Positions 1 through 11,356 of a stretch of 64,000 nt of DNA are shown piece after piece. Below the pieces are notes generated by a model. The model was given only the letters and a program-made list of their open reading frames with translations. It made no database searches and had not been told where the DNA came from. The stretch comes from Petunia secreta (lineage: Eukaryota; Streptophyta; Magnoliopsida; Solanales; Solanaceae): positions 39,570,001-39,634,000 of the forward strand of contig JARKIP010000035.1 of NCBI GenBank assembly GCA_029990175.1. The letters run 5' to 3'. Both the position numbers and the translations under genes were made by a program. Numbering within the stretch: position 1 is the first letter of the stretch; each line of letters opens with the position of its first letter.

Positions 1-596
1 CAGCACAGTGCCGAACACAACAAATTGTGTTCGAAGTCAAGTCGCGCCCGATGATAAATGTGTTCGAGCAAGCAACCAAGTATCGAAGTCAAGGCTGCCG
101 AACACCCACTAAATGTTCGAGCAAGCAACCGAGCACTGAAGTTAAGGCTACCGAACACTCATTACTTCAGCCCTGCGTGGCTTGCTTTTATTGGTCACCT
201 CTGACCATTTACTGTTTTATCCCTAGCGTAGTCTATTTATATATACTCCTTTACATTTCATTGTGGTAGTTAGTTGTTGATGAATATTTGATATAGTAGT
301 TGCTATTGAGAGTCTCCGATGGAGCCGAACCCCGTTGTGGGATTTTAAAGAACTTGTGCCAATCGGTGGTAGTCATTTGAACATTTTTTTCTTGGTCATT
401 CAATTTGCAAGAAGCAATGTCTTTCTTGAGGATTGTTGCTTAGTATAGGTGATTCTTGATCTCCAATTCAATCGAACCCGAGACGAGTTCCTCGCCATTC
501 TTTAGAATCGAAGCAAGATTTGTCTTGCTTCTATCTTTGTTCTTGTTATTTTTCCGCGTTTCTTCGTGTCAAGTTAAACCTCGGTTTTGCTTACCA
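1..596 (+). repeat. TE-A 5' LTR (right part)
   Basis: This stretch matches 6867-7461 nearly base for base. A TATA-like run (tatttatatatac) lies near 233-245 and recurs near 7099. The LTR ends just before the primer-binding site at 600. Its first roughly 236 bases fall outside the window. Confidence 0.9.
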
Positions 597-599
597 TCT

Positions 600-610
600 T
601 GGTATCAGAG
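600..610 (+). other. TE-A primer-binding site (tRNA-iMet)
   Basis: TGGTATCAGAG directly follows the 5' LTR. It is the usual plant primer-binding site complementary to the 3' end of initiator methionine tRNA and fixes the LTR/internal boundary. Confidence 0.9.
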
Positions 611-1774
611 AAAGGTTTGAGTTTGTTCTCACAACCTCAATTCCTGTTCGAATTTTATCTCGTGCTTGTTTTCTTCAGTTTCAGCTTTCTTCCTTGTTGT
701 TGATTGTTGGTGCTGTAGTGCTGTTTACAAAAAAAAAAGTAGAAAAGAAAAATTCAAAAATTTAAACAAACATTGATTCTTACTCACTATCGTCTACTGA
801 TTCTAACAAGCACTTGTCGTACACGATTGTCGACTAGGGTTTCTCGAAGGTTTTGGACTGTTTCGACGTATTGGTGACTGTTACAAACCCCAGTCGTGTT
901 TTGGTGGTTATTGATGAAGACTGGTGGTTGTTGCTTGTTCTTGGGTTGTGTTTTATGCTTAAAATTTAAAGTTCTATTATTTGAACCTTGTCTGTTCGCC
1001 GGAAACTTGTTACATTGTAACAGTGTACGGACGACGTTAAGCTTATTCTTAGCTCAAAGGAATTTTGAATTGATTCCCTCCGTCGTTGTTGATACTGGAG
1101 TGAAAGGCAACCCAAGGTCTGTTCAGATTCTTGGTCAGTGAACAAAGTAAGTTTTTCCGTAGCCGGAGTAAGAACGTCACTGTTCCATTGAAGAAGAAAG
1201 GGGTAAAGTGTAATAATCAAAACAGGTGAAAAATTTGTCGGCTAGAAAAGGGAATTGGATAAGATAAAACCCTATCCATACGAAGAAGGGACCACTCTTG
1301 TACGAAGAAGAGTTGGTGTGTTCGAAGGGATTCCGAAGAGGAATTGAAGGGTAGGTTCTCCTAGGTTTTCACTTTTCTTGTGTTCGATAAATTTAGTTAG
1401 TGGATCTCTGGAGTAATTCTTCCTACTCGAGGTCGTAGTAGCTCATTTGAGCTTATAGGAACTCATGTGTGGGATAGCCGAAGTCCAAACTTCGTACAAA
1501 ATTCTTTTGACTTCCCGAAGCACAGAGTAAATAGCGTCCGTTCCATCGAGTCAAATCAATTCTCTCTTCCCGAGGGAGACAGTGTAACTTGTCAAATTTG
1601 AAGGAATTGAGAGAAGTGGATCAACCGAGGAAGCCATTGGCTACAAGTTCTTGAGGGACCAAAATCGAACCCATAAATTAAATGGACACGAGTGCCACCC
1701 AACAAAGGTGAGGGAGTGTGTGAGGTGATTTCTAACCTTGACATTTTACTTCATCTTTGATTTGTGCAGGTACC
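611..1774 (+). other. TE-A untranslated leader
   Basis: About 1.16 kb between the primer-binding site and the gag start, with no convincing coding sequence. Its last bases (a pyrimidine-rich stretch ending tttgtgcag, then gtaccATGG) look like a plant 3' splice site directly before the gag start. A spliced gag mRNA is therefore possible, but this is inference. Confidence 0.6.
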
Positions 1775-3299
1775 ATGGCTGGGAATGGAGGCGAAGGAAA
1801 GGGCATTGAGAAGCCCAAGGTGTCGTTAGCCGATCTCATGGCTGCGATACAAGGCATCAGTGCCGAAGTAAGAAAATTGAGTACTCGAGTAGCTCAACTC
1901 GAGCAAGGTAGTGTGTCCGTGGCCTTACCTGGGTCCGGTGCTGGAACTAGCAAGTCCACTCCGATGAAACCTGAGCTGTTTGCTGAGATTGTTCGACAAC
2001 ATTAGTTGAAGAGCAAGGCTGTTCGAAATGAAGCTATGGGCAATCCCCAAGCTACACAGCACTTGGGCAATCCCCAAGTACAACAACAAAACGTGGGTAA
2101 TCCTCAAGCTGGTTATCAACACTTGGGCATTCTCCAAGGTGAAAGAGTACCACTTCCAATGGCCCGAAGATAAATTGTAGATGTTGACGAAGGTGTCGAT
2201 GAAGGAGAACTTCCCGATGCTGAATCTTAATATGAGCCGCCATTCGTTCAACGAAAATAGGCTCAACGAGGTCGTGGAAATTTCCGAGGTCGAGGCGCAA
2301 ATGTTGATCGAAATATTGATCGTGAGGCTGATGACTATTATGAGGAGTATCCCGAACAGATTCGAAGTGCTCGAGATTCAAACTTGAACAGTATCAAAAT
2401 CACTATTCCATCCTTCAGAGGAACTAGTGATCCAGACCAATATCTTGATTGGAAGCTTAAATTGGAGCGAATCTTCGAAACCAATGAGATGACCGAAGAG
2501 AGAAAAGCTGCACATGCTATTGCTTCGTTCAAGGCATATGCATCAACGTGGTGAGAGGCTGACAAAAGGTTAAGGCGAAGGAATTCTTATCCCAAAGTCA
2601 CCACATGGATGCAGTTGAAGAGAGCAATGGATGCTAAGTATGTGAATGCCAAAATATCGGCAGGAGCAACTTCGAAAGCTCTTCGAATTGAAACAAGGGA
2701 CCAAATCAGTTGAAGAATACCATGATGAGCTCAAAAGAATTCGATTGGCCCTCGATATGGAAGAATATGATAAGCAAGCCATCATTCGATTCAAAAATGG
2801 CTTGGCTCGAGATGTGTCATCACAATTGAGGCTGCATGTGTACCAAACTTTGGAAGATGTGTTTCACGCTGCCATCAAAGCTGAGAAATGGGTTAAGGAC
2901 GCTAAAGCAAACCAGTACCGAGGAGTCACTACTTCAACTCCTTTGAACCGAGGTAAAGAAAGGAAGAGTCCGAATCCAACAAGTGCTAACATTGTTTGAA
3001 AACCAAAGAAACCCTTCGAGAGGGGTGTGATCGTTAACCAACCAAGAGAAGTGGGAGGTAACGTTCAACTTAATTCTCCTAGTGCTTCAAGTATTCAATA
3101 TTATAAATGCAAAGGTTATGGTCACATGGAAAAAGAGTGTCCAACTCGCAAAGTTATGCTTGTGCTCGACAATGGAGATGTTTGTGAGCAAGTGAGTGAC
3201 ACCGAGGATCAAAATTCCAAGGAGATTGGCCGAGCTGAAGATTATGATGGTTGTGAAGCTGCCGAAGCTGATCATCCAGAAATGTTTCTTGTAGTTTGA
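1775..3299 (+). pseudogene. gag: TE-A gag (capsid/nucleocapsid), broken
   Basis: The start at 1775 (accATGGct) begins a hydrophilic N-terminus with a short Leu/Val/Glu heptad-like stretch (MAAIQGISAEVRKLSTRV). The retrotransposon gag core is clear at about 2646-2999 (EEYHDELKRIRLAL, RDVSSQLRLHVYQTLEDVF). A zinc-knuckle remnant lies at 3099-3140 (YYKCKGYGHMEKEC): the first Cys of the CCHC set is Tyr (codon tat). In-frame stops occur at 2003, about 2551, 2997 and 3297, and the frame changes between the N-terminus and the core. Gag would coat the element RNA in cytoplasmic particles. This copy cannot make it full length. Confidence 0.85.
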
Positions 3300-6200
3300 A
3301 GGAATTTGAGCTGCATGACTCTTGAAGAAGAGGATAACCAAAGAGAAAACCTTTTCCATGCCCGATGTCGAGTGAGGGGGAAAGTTTGTTCGATGATCAT
3401 TGATTCAGGTAGTTGTGCGAATGTGATAAGCCAAACCTTGGTTTCATAATTGGGACTACCTACCTTGAAACATCCCCATCCTTACAGATTACAATGGTTG
3501 AATGAGTGTGGAGAATTGAAGGTTGTCAAACAAGTATGGATCAAATTCAAAGTTGGAGAATATCAAGATGAGATGATGTTCGATGTGGTACCGATGCAAG
3601 CTTGTCATATGCTATTGGGTCGACCATGGCAGTATGATCGGTCGGTTGTTCATAATAGAAGGTACAACACTTACACTGCTAAGCTCGAAGGGAAGAGTTT
3701 CATACTCAAACCCTTATCTCCGAAGCAAGTCAGCGAGGACTATAAAAGAATGAAAGAATTGAAAGAAGCGGCCAAAGCTAAGCTCCTGATGGGAACAAAA
3801 TTTGCAGCCGAAGACAACAACTCACTGCCCTAAGTATGGAACATCTGTGCTATCATGCAACCAGGTGAGTATCTACGAGGCAACGACAGCGATCAGATGA
3901 GGATTTGCCTCGTGCACAAGGGTATCTTTCTAAACTCTAATGTTGATTTTTCTAACGATAACCCTTTGCCTAGTGCTGTCCAAAGTGTTTTGCAGGGCTT
4001 CGGAGACATGTTTCCCGAAGAAATGCCAGGTGGATTGCCTCCGTTGAGAGGAATCGAGCACCAAATTGACAGCGTACCGGGGTCTCAAATCCCCAACAAA
4101 CCTGCATACCGGTGTAATCCCGAAGACACCAAAGAACTCCAAAGGCAGGTTGATGAATTGCTGAACAAGGGCCTCATTCGAGAGAGCTTGAGTCCTTGCA
4201 CCGTTCCTGTTATCCTTGTCCCGAAGAAAGATGGAACATGGCGAATGTGTGTTGATTGCCGAGCAGTCAACAAAATCACGGTAAAGTATCGTCATCCTAT
4301 CCCTCGATTAGATGACATGCTAGATGAGTTAAGTGGTTCTTCATGCTTTTCGAAGATAGACCTCAGGTCCGGTTACAACCAAATCCGAATGAAACCCGAA
4401 GACGAGTGGAAAACTATATTCAAGACCAAATTCGGTCTCTATGAATGATTGGTGATGCCTTTTGGCCTATCCAACGCACCGAGCACCTTCATACGACTAA
4501 TGAACCATGTGCTCAAACCGTTCATAAATAAGTTTGTTGTCGTTTACTTCGATGACATCCTTATCTATAGTAAATATGTGGATGAACATGTCGAACACCT
4601 AATGCTAGTGCTTGATGCTAACTTCAAGAAATGTGACTTTTGTGTTGAGCGTGTAGTCTTTCTAGGATTCGTTGTGAGTGCTAATGGTGTTGAAGTCGAT
4701 GAGTCAAAATTCGAAGCTATCAAAGATTGGCCAACGCCAACCTCGATTTCTCAAATGCGTAGCTTCCATAGGTTAGATAGCTTTTACCAAAGGTTTGTTC
4801 GTGACTTTAGCACCGTGGCAGCTCCTTTAACCGAGCTGGTAAAGAAAGACCATCCATTTGTGTGGGGAGATTCCCAATAGAGGGCCTTCCAAGAGTTGAA
4901 ACGAAGGCTTTATTCTGCCCCGTTGTTGCAACTCCCTGACTTCGGCAAAGCATTCGAAGTTGAGTATGATGCGTCGCGGAGTTGGGATTGGAGGAGTGCT
5001 TATGCAAGAATCGAAGCCGATCGCTTACTTTAGCGAAAAGCCTAAGGGTGCTACCTTGAATTACTCGACGTATGACAAGGAGTTGTATGCCCTCGTTCGA
5101 GCACTCGCCCATTGGCAGCATTATTTGTGGCCTCGAGAGTTTGTGATTAAAAGTGACCATGAATCTTTGAAGCATATCCGAGGTCAGGAGAAATTGAATA
5201 GAAGACATGCCAAATGGGTTGAATTCATTGAAAGCTTTCCCTATGTAATTCATTACAAAAAGGGAAAAGACAATGTTGTGGCCGATGCGCTATCAAGAAA
5301 GTTTGCCTTAGCGACCACTCTCACCTCAAGGCTCATGGGATTCGAAAGCATCAAGTCGATGTACGAAGATGATCCCAAACTAAAATGCGTTCATGACGTA
5401 ATCTTGAGTAGCCGAAGGGTTGAGAAATATCAGTGGCATGATGGATACCTCTTCAAGAATTGGAGGGTTTGTGTGCCATTTTCATCGTGGAGAGAGCTCT
5501 TAGTTCGAGAAGCTCACTCCGGAGGCTTGATGGGGCACTTCGGTGTCGATAAAACTCTTGATATCTTAACCGAGCAGTTCCATTGGCCAAAAATGCGGTG
5601 AGATGTGTAAAAGCTTTGCAACACTTGTCTCGTATGCAAGAAAGCTAAATCGAAGTCCAACCCTCATGGTTTGTATACCCCATTACCTGTGCCTGATCGA
5701 CCTTGGGTTGATATATCCATGGACTTTGTGTTGGGGTTACCGAGGTCGGGGGGAGCATATGATAGCATCTTCGTTGTCGTGTACCGATTTTCCAAAATGG
5801 CTCACTTTATTCCTTGCTAGAAATGCGATTGTGCACAACATGTTGCTTCCTTTTTTATTGAGCATGTATTAAAATTTCATGGTGTGCCACGTACAATTGT
5901 GAGTGATCGAGACTCAAAGTTCTTGAGTCATTTTTGGAAATGTTTGTGGGGTGCCCTTGGCACCAAACTACTATTCTCGATGTCTCACTATCCTCAGACT
6001 GATGGACAGACCGAGGTAGTTAACCGAACCTTGGGATCTTTGCTTCGAGCAATGACCAAAGGCAAGGTCGGAAACTGGGCTGATCGTTTGCTTATGATGG
6101 AGTTTGCATACAATCGAACGGTGCATCGAATGATAAATATGACCCCATTCGAGTGTGTGTACGGTTTTAATCCTTTGATTCCACTTGATCTAACCCCACT

Positions 6201-6660
6201 GTCTCGAGATATTGTTATTGATTTTGAAGGTACTCACCAAGCCAAAGCTTTGTTCGAGTTGCATGCCAAGACAAAGAAGAATCTCGAGGAAGCTTATGCC
6301 AAAGTGGCATTGAAAAAGAACAAGGGGCGAAAGAAGTTGGAGTTGAAGAAAGGAGATTGGGTTTGGGTTCACTTCCGAAGAAAGCGATTCCCGAACCAAA
6401 GGAAAGGAAAGTTGGCACCTCGAGGGGATGGTCCATTTCAAGTGCTGAGCAAGATTAACAACAATGCTTATGTGATCGACCTCCCAGGTGAGTAAAATGT
6501 GTCCAACACTTTCAATATTGCTGACTTAACTCCTTGTGTTGCTGACTTAACTCCTTGTGTTGTAGGCCAAGTACCGGGGACAGATGCTGAAGTGATTTGG
6601 AAGACGAAATCTTCTCAAGAAGGGGAAGATGATGCAGCCCGAAGTGCTGATCAAGTGCTC
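3300..6660 (+). pseudogene. pol: TE-A pol: protease, RT, RNase H, integrase, broken
   Basis: Protease at about 3370-3740 has the aspartic motif IIDSGSCANVIS and the flap-side motif LLGRPWQYD. Reverse transcriptase at about 4080-4690 has RMCVDCRAVNKIT, FSKIDLRSGYNQIR and the catalytic YFDDILIYS near 4544. RNase H follows at about 4930-5290 and ends in VVADALSRK. Integrase runs from about 5500, with a zinc-finger His pair (EAHSGGLMGHFGV), CNTCLVCKK, VSDRDSKF and HYPQTDGQTEVVNRT, and a C-terminal region to about 6490. Stops lie near 3447, at 3831, 4446, 4878 and 5601, and the frame changes by 4960. The stops seen are mostly explained by single C-to-T or G-to-A changes. The tail with PMTRSQDK lies inside the 3' LTR. 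Confidence 0.9.
6612..6629 (+). other. TE-A polypurine tract
   Basis: A purine-rich run (tcaagaaggggaaga) immediately precedes the 3' LTR start TGATGC at 6630. The same block, with one change, precedes the 3' LTR of TE-G near 40720-40736. The tract would prime plus-strand DNA synthesis. Confidence 0.8.
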
Positions 6661-7461
6661 AATAATATACCGAAGTGAATGAATGATCCACCGAGGCCAA
6701 TGACACGAAGCCAAGACAAATTGCTACATGACATGCACATTCAGTTGGCTTGGTCGGGAGGAAGCATGTGTTCGGAGGAAGAATGGCAAAATGTTAGAGC
6801 CGAAGGCTATATCTTCAAATTTGAGCCCAAAGACAAAGTGATCGAACACCAACCCTTGGCGTTGAACAACACAGTGCCGAACGCAACAAATTGTGTGCGA
6901 AGTCAAGTGGCGCTCGATGATAAATGTGTTCGAGCAAGCAACCAAGTATCGAAGTCAAGGCTGCCGAACACCCACTAAATGTTCGAGCAAGTAATCGAGC
7001 ACCGAAGTCAAGGCTGCCGAACACTCATTACTTCAGCCCTGCGTGGCTTGCTTTTATTGGTCACCTCTGACCATTTACTGTTTTATCCCTAGCGTAGTCT
7101 ATTTATATATACTCCTTTACATTTTATTGTGGTAGTTAGTTGTTGATGAATATTTGATATAGCAGTTGCTATTGAGAGTCTCCGATGGAGCCGAACCCAG
7201 TTGTGGGATTTTAAAGAACTTATGCCAATCGGTGTGTGTCGTTTGAACATTTTTTTCTTGGTCATTCAATTTGCAAGAAGCGATGTCTTTCTTGAGGATT
7301 GTTGCTTAGTATAGGTGATTCTTGATCTCCGATTCAATCGAACCCGAGACGAGTTCTTCACCGTTCTTTAGAATCGAAGCAAGATTTGTCTTGCTTCTAT
7401 TTTTGTTCTTTTTATTCTTCCGCGTTTCTTCGTGTCAAGTTAAACTTCAGTTTTGCTTGCA
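6630..7461 (+). repeat. TE-A 3' LTR (832 bp)
   Basis: It begins TGATGC straight after the polypurine tract and ends near ttgcttgca at 7461; bases 6867-7461 match window bases 1-596. An open frame at 6679-6978 inside the U3 part (PMTRSQDK near its start) looks like the pol C-terminus running into the LTR. No target duplication can be tested because the 5' end is outside the window. Confidence 0.85.
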
Positions 7462-7884
7462 CCAGTATACACAGATTAATGATGTGTACACATATTTGAG
7501 ACGCGTACACGTATTTGTTATGTGTACACTTTTGTTAAATGTGTAACATTAGTGACGTGTACACTTAATATGTGACCTCAAATTGACTGCTCTTTTTTAA
7601 TTATCATCTTACATGTTTATATTTAACTTTTATTTATTATCATACAACACGATGATGATATCATGAACTTAATATGAATGAGGCACAAGGAATTTCTAAA
7701 GCACGATGATACAAGCGGTCTCATCTTGGATATGAACTTTTGTACGCTCTTAACTGCAACTTAGATAGATTTTGAAAAGGTTGCTAGTGAAATGGTAATT
7801 TCGTTTCAAGATCTGTTGAAGGTGTAATAGTTGGAGAAATGCCTCCTTGATTATGCAAGTGGTAAGCTACATTACCCTGGTGGT
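7462..7884. other. Flank of TE-A with short palindromic repeats, no gene
   Basis: No coding sequence was seen. Bases 7480-7566 carry four spaced GTACAC-centred near-palindromes (tgtgtacaca, cgtacacg, tgtgtacac, cgtgtacac) in a degenerate tandem of about 20-34 bp. The rest is AT-rich. Confidence 0.5.
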
Positions 7885-8138
7885 TGTAGATGGGATGGGG
7901 TGAAGAAGGTCTTTACTGTAATGAACCTTGGAAAAAGCATTACGTCATAACGATCCTTCTGATTGAGCAAGCCAAGATTGAGATCTATGATTGCAACATG
8001 GGTGTGCACGGTGAATATGCATTTGCTCAATTCATCTTACCTATGACGTCTATGTTCCCAAAGTTCATACAAGACTATGGTAGATTCAAACATTTTCCAG
8101 CAGAGATCCTGAACAAAGAGTTTTGGCTTTATGAATGA
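7885..8138 (+). pseudogene. Ulp1/C48-type cysteine protease fragment, broken
   Basis: Two adjacent frames read WDGVKKVF and then HYVITILLIEQAKIEIYDCN. Together they resemble the core of plant Ulp1-like (peptidase C48) domains, where a W-D-x-V stretch is followed by the catalytic His (usually HW, here HY) and then the Asp (YD). The two parts sit in different frames, joined near 7936, so a frameshift has occurred. The downstream part with the catalytic Cys is missing. Such domains are common in captured genes of Mutator-like elements, but no terminal repeats of such an element were found here. It would not be active. Confidence 0.6.
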
Positions 8139-8341
8139 ATATTGGATCTGCCCAAGAAAGATACATGAACTGCATGTCGAAGGTATTCGCTTATGTACAT
8201 GGACCACTTCTTGACCAACACTCAAATGTTAAACCTCAATGATAGTTCAATGGAAGATTGCAGAAAGAAGTGGCATGTGGACATCTTTTATGAGGAAATG
8301 GATCCTTAGGTTGTTGTGGGTGAATTAATTTGATTGGTCTG

Positions 8342-8850
8342 TGATATGAACCTAAATATTAGGAATTGAAAAGAACAATAAAACAAGATAAAGAAATTAA
8401 AAAAAAAGACACAATTTGGAATTGTATTAAGGCAACAATTAGGAGGTGAGACCTAATGACTTCCTTATTGGCAAAGGTCCAAAAGCACCTATGCTATTTG
8501 ACCTTCAATTAGATGAATCCAACTAAAAATCAAGGAAAATGAGTGCTTACGCAAAAAAGTTTAGCGAAGTCTCACAACACATTGACCAAAAGTAATCTAA
8601 GTCTAACCTAGCTAAGAGGCATAATGAAGCAAATATAGTAGTTTACCTAAAGTGGCATGAAATGCCCTAATTTCCCCCAAAGTGGGCTATAAAAAAATGA
8701 TTAAACTTAAAATAAAAGCTGAAATGCTCCCCATCGCGATCGTGTCTGCAATCCTGCAGTCGCGCTTGAATATCTTGGAGAAGCTTTACAAATGAGGCCT
8801 AGGTCTCGCGTTCGCGAAGAGCAAAGCCCTCAACTAGTCTCAAGAGGTAA
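8342..8850 (-). repeat. TE-B downstream LTR copy (partial)
   Basis: It matches 10674-11150 with small indels, starting tgatatgaa and including the shared segment ctagtctcaag. Similarity stops near 8850. The TATA-like run of the other copy is degraded here (gcaaatatagta near 8630). Confidence 0.65.
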
Positions 8851-8904
8851 TACTGATGGTTCCTCAAGAGGTAACCGGGTCCTAGTGCTATAGGTTGTAT
8901 AAGG

Positions 8905-9240
8905 GATGGAGAGGGTGATGTAGTTTTTGCTCATGCTAAGGAAATTGGGGATCATTCTAATATTGTGGCGGAGGCTAGAGAAGTCTTGGAGGCTATGCAA
9001 TATTTTGTTACTAATAATCTAAGGCATGTGGTAACTGAAATGTATTTTCTACTTCTTAAAAATGTAATAGAGGGACAATGGCCAAACCTTTGGTCAATAA
9101 CTACTTTTGTGGATGCAATTCTACACTTGAAGAGCTAAGAAATTTTTGTTGTCATCCATACGTATAGAGAAAGGAATAAGTTGGCATACTTCCTTGCAAA
9201 TCTTGCATATGGGACTCAAGGGATGACTTTCTATTTATTT
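8905..9240 (+). pseudogene. LINE-type RNase H domain, broken
   Basis: The + strand reads EAREVLEAMQYFVTNNLRHVVTEM, then one in-frame stop (taa near 9136), then HTYRERNKLAYFLANLA. This fits the plant RNase H-like domain at the C-terminus of many non-LTR retrotransposon polyproteins: a Glu-Ala helix, a strand usually with E-x-D (here E-M, so the Asp is lost) and a final R-E-x-N-x-x-A motif. No reverse transcriptase lies upstream, as expected of a 5'-truncated LINE insertion. Confidence 0.6.
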
Positions 9241-10426
9241 AATGAGTTTCTTGCTCAAGCATGTTGGTAAATTTTGATAAATCATATTGTAGTTCTTGGC
9301 ATGCCCGTCCAGTGAAGAAGTGATGATGGTGACCCTATGTAAGGAGCTGGAGGAATCAAGGAGGATGGAGGACTTAGGATTTGTCCATTATGATCAAATC
9401 CTTAGGGAGGAGATCATAATGGTTTTTTATACTAACAAGGGTGTTCTTTTTGTAGGTATAAAGCTGGAAATTTTGTGTAAACTTCAACCAAAATTGGTGA
9501 GGAGCTCGTATGCGAGCTCGCTGAAGCAAAAGAGTTTCTGCCTGGGCAGCGTTTTGGCATGCAATTGCTCGCTAAGGCGCTTTTTTAGGCGACCAAATTT
9601 CTGCATGCTAGCAACGATGCAACTTGCTTTTTTGCCATCTTTATTTTTAATTTTTGTGAAAACAATTCAAGGCCAACTCTATGCACATTGGGTTAAAAAT
9701 TTGACATCGTGGTTCAAGTATATGTGGAACAATTTCAACATTTGTTTCAATCTAGACTACTATAGTTTTTTAGCTCATTTTGGAACATGTTCAACACCTA
9801 GAATTTGCTTGTTAAGTTGCTCCCTGAGGCGGGGTTGTTCTGCCTGGGCAGTGCTTCCTATTGCTCGCCCGCTGGGTCGCATGCTATGGCGATGAATTTT
9901 TTGTGGGACACGGGCTTTGAGTTCGCGCTAATGTTCGTTGAGATGAGCTATTTTTTGATTTTGAGACGCTGCCTGGTACACCTTGGTCACACATCCCATT
10001 TCATTTGGACGCAGCTTGACCTCATCAATTCTTTGAAGACACAACATGCATTGTTCAATATGGAAGATAACATCATTAAGAGGACATTAAATTGTAGTCT
10101 ATATTTAGATATATGGGTAGATAGTTACTTAATATTAATGCTAGCTAGAAATATTTTTGCAAAGTACATGATTAAATTGACACATTTAGCTCAACTAGTG
10201 GTATTAGCATCGTATGGTGCTCATTCCAATAGGGTGGATGTAAGATTTAAACATATTACTATTTTTCTTCTAGCTAGACATATTTGCTTACTTCGTGCAA
10301 GTTCATACTTTCTCCACATTGTAAGACATTATTTATTTTAATTTATTATTAATAAAATAGTCACTAGGTATAATGCCTAGTTGCCTCTTTATTTTAAAAA
10401 AAAAGAAAAAAGAAAAAAGAGAAAAG
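9241..10426 (+). mobile_element. LINE 3' part ending in an A-rich tail
   Basis: Downstream of the RNase H remnant the sequence runs without a recognisable gene to an A-rich tail at 10395-10426, typical of a LINE end. Open frames at 9296-9895 and 10341 have no recognisable domains. Two similar segments (around 9520-9600 and 9815-9900, both with tctgcctgggcag) show an internal duplication. No target duplication was found, so the left edge (between 8851 and 8900) is uncertain. Confidence 0.45.
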
Positions 10427-10659
10427 TTGAAGAACCCTAGTTTTTGGATCTTCAAATTGAAGCTTCAATCGATGTGTTTTATTTGATTCCTTCCAAATAA
10501 AACTTCTAGCATCAACCAATAATAACTTTCAACAATAATTTCATCCAAATAAACTCTAAATCTATGACTCAATTTTTAGAATTTTTAAACATATATATAT
10601 AAATGTTTTATAGATTCAAATTTGATTTACAATGTTTGTAGAAACAAACACTAATCCAA

Positions 10660-10671
10660 GCTCTGATATCA
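10660..10671 (-). other. TE-B primer-binding site (tRNA-iMet)
   Basis: Read on the minus strand this is TGATATCAGAGC, one base off the usual TGGTATCAGAGC. It starts two bases past the LTR end, which fixes the strand of TE-B. Confidence 0.6.
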
Positions 10672-10673
10672 AA

Positions 10674-11356
10674 TGATATGAAGCTAAACACTAGGAATTG
10701 AAAAGAACAATAAAACAAGATAAAGGAATTAAAAACAAGACACAATTTGGGATAGTACTAAGGAAATAATTAGGAGGTGAGGCCTAATCACCTCATTAAT
10801 GACAACGATCCAAAAACACCTATCCTATTTGACTGCAAATCAAGAAAAATGAGTGCTTAAGAAACTAGCTTAGCCAAGTCTCGCAACACATTAATCACAA
10901 TTAATCCAAGTCTAACCTAGCTCAAAGACATAATGAAGCTTATATAGTAGTTTACCTAAAGTGGCATGAAATGCCCTAATTCTCCTAAAGTGGGTTACAA
11001 AATGATTAAAATTAAAATAGAAGACAAAACGCCCCTCAGCACAATCCTATTTGAAGTCTGCAGTCGTGCTGAATATCTTGAAGAAGCTTTACGAACACGT
11101 ACTAGATCTCGCGTTCGCGAATAGCAAAACCCTCATCTAGTCTCAAGCGCGGTCGCGCAAGCCTTAATTTCTGTACTTACGATCACGCCTGTGTCATCGC
11201 ATCGCCTTGAACAATTTCAGCTCCATAAACAAAGAGAGTGCAAACTGGCATTGCATCACCCAAATTCAGCTCTAGCAGCTCCAGTTTTAAGAATAGGCCT
11301 TGCAGCTCTTACAACTCTCTCGCTTAGCTCCTCGTGAAGGGTCTATTATGGCTAGG
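10674..11356 (-). repeat. TE-B upstream LTR copy
   Basis: The left part (to about 11150) repeats 8342-8850. On the minus strand a TATA box (ctatataagc) lies near 10940, as expected of a promoter LTR. The extension to 11356 is uncertain because the other copy is cut short. Confidence 0.5.

Larger units (their letters stand above)
1..7461 (+). mobile_element. TE-A: Ty3/gypsy LTR retrotransposon, 5' end cut by window
   Basis: Bases 1-596 repeat at 6867-7461, and between them lie, in order, an initiator-Met primer-binding site, gag, protease, reverse transcriptase, RNase H and integrase. That order of RT before integrase is the Ty3/gypsy layout. Aligning the two LTRs puts the true 5' end about 236 bases left of the window. 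Gag and pol carry many stops and at least one frameshift, so this copy is not autonomous now. The protease and RT wording resembles chromoviruses of the CRM/Reina/Galadriel group, but no chromodomain was seen and I do not assign a clade. Confidence 0.92.
8342..11356 (-). mobile_element. TE-B: minus-strand non-autonomous LTR element (probable)
   Basis: Two direct repeats of about 500 bp (8342-8850 and 10674-11150) flank about 1.8 kb. On the minus strand the right-hand repeat ends in CA and is followed two bases later by TGATATCAGAGC, a near-perfect tRNA-iMet primer-binding site, so the element reads leftward. No gag or pol of its own was seen, and the inside is largely a LINE tail. The left repeat loses similarity at 8850, so it is truncated or interrupted. 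The outer right edge at 11356 is a guess based on a terminal TG/CA pair. Confidence 0.55.

Noticed and set aside
9296..10341. Two overlapping + frames of 199 and 178 codons
   Set aside because: No domain, they overlap in different frames and contain an internal duplication; they fit LINE 3' sequence better than a gene.
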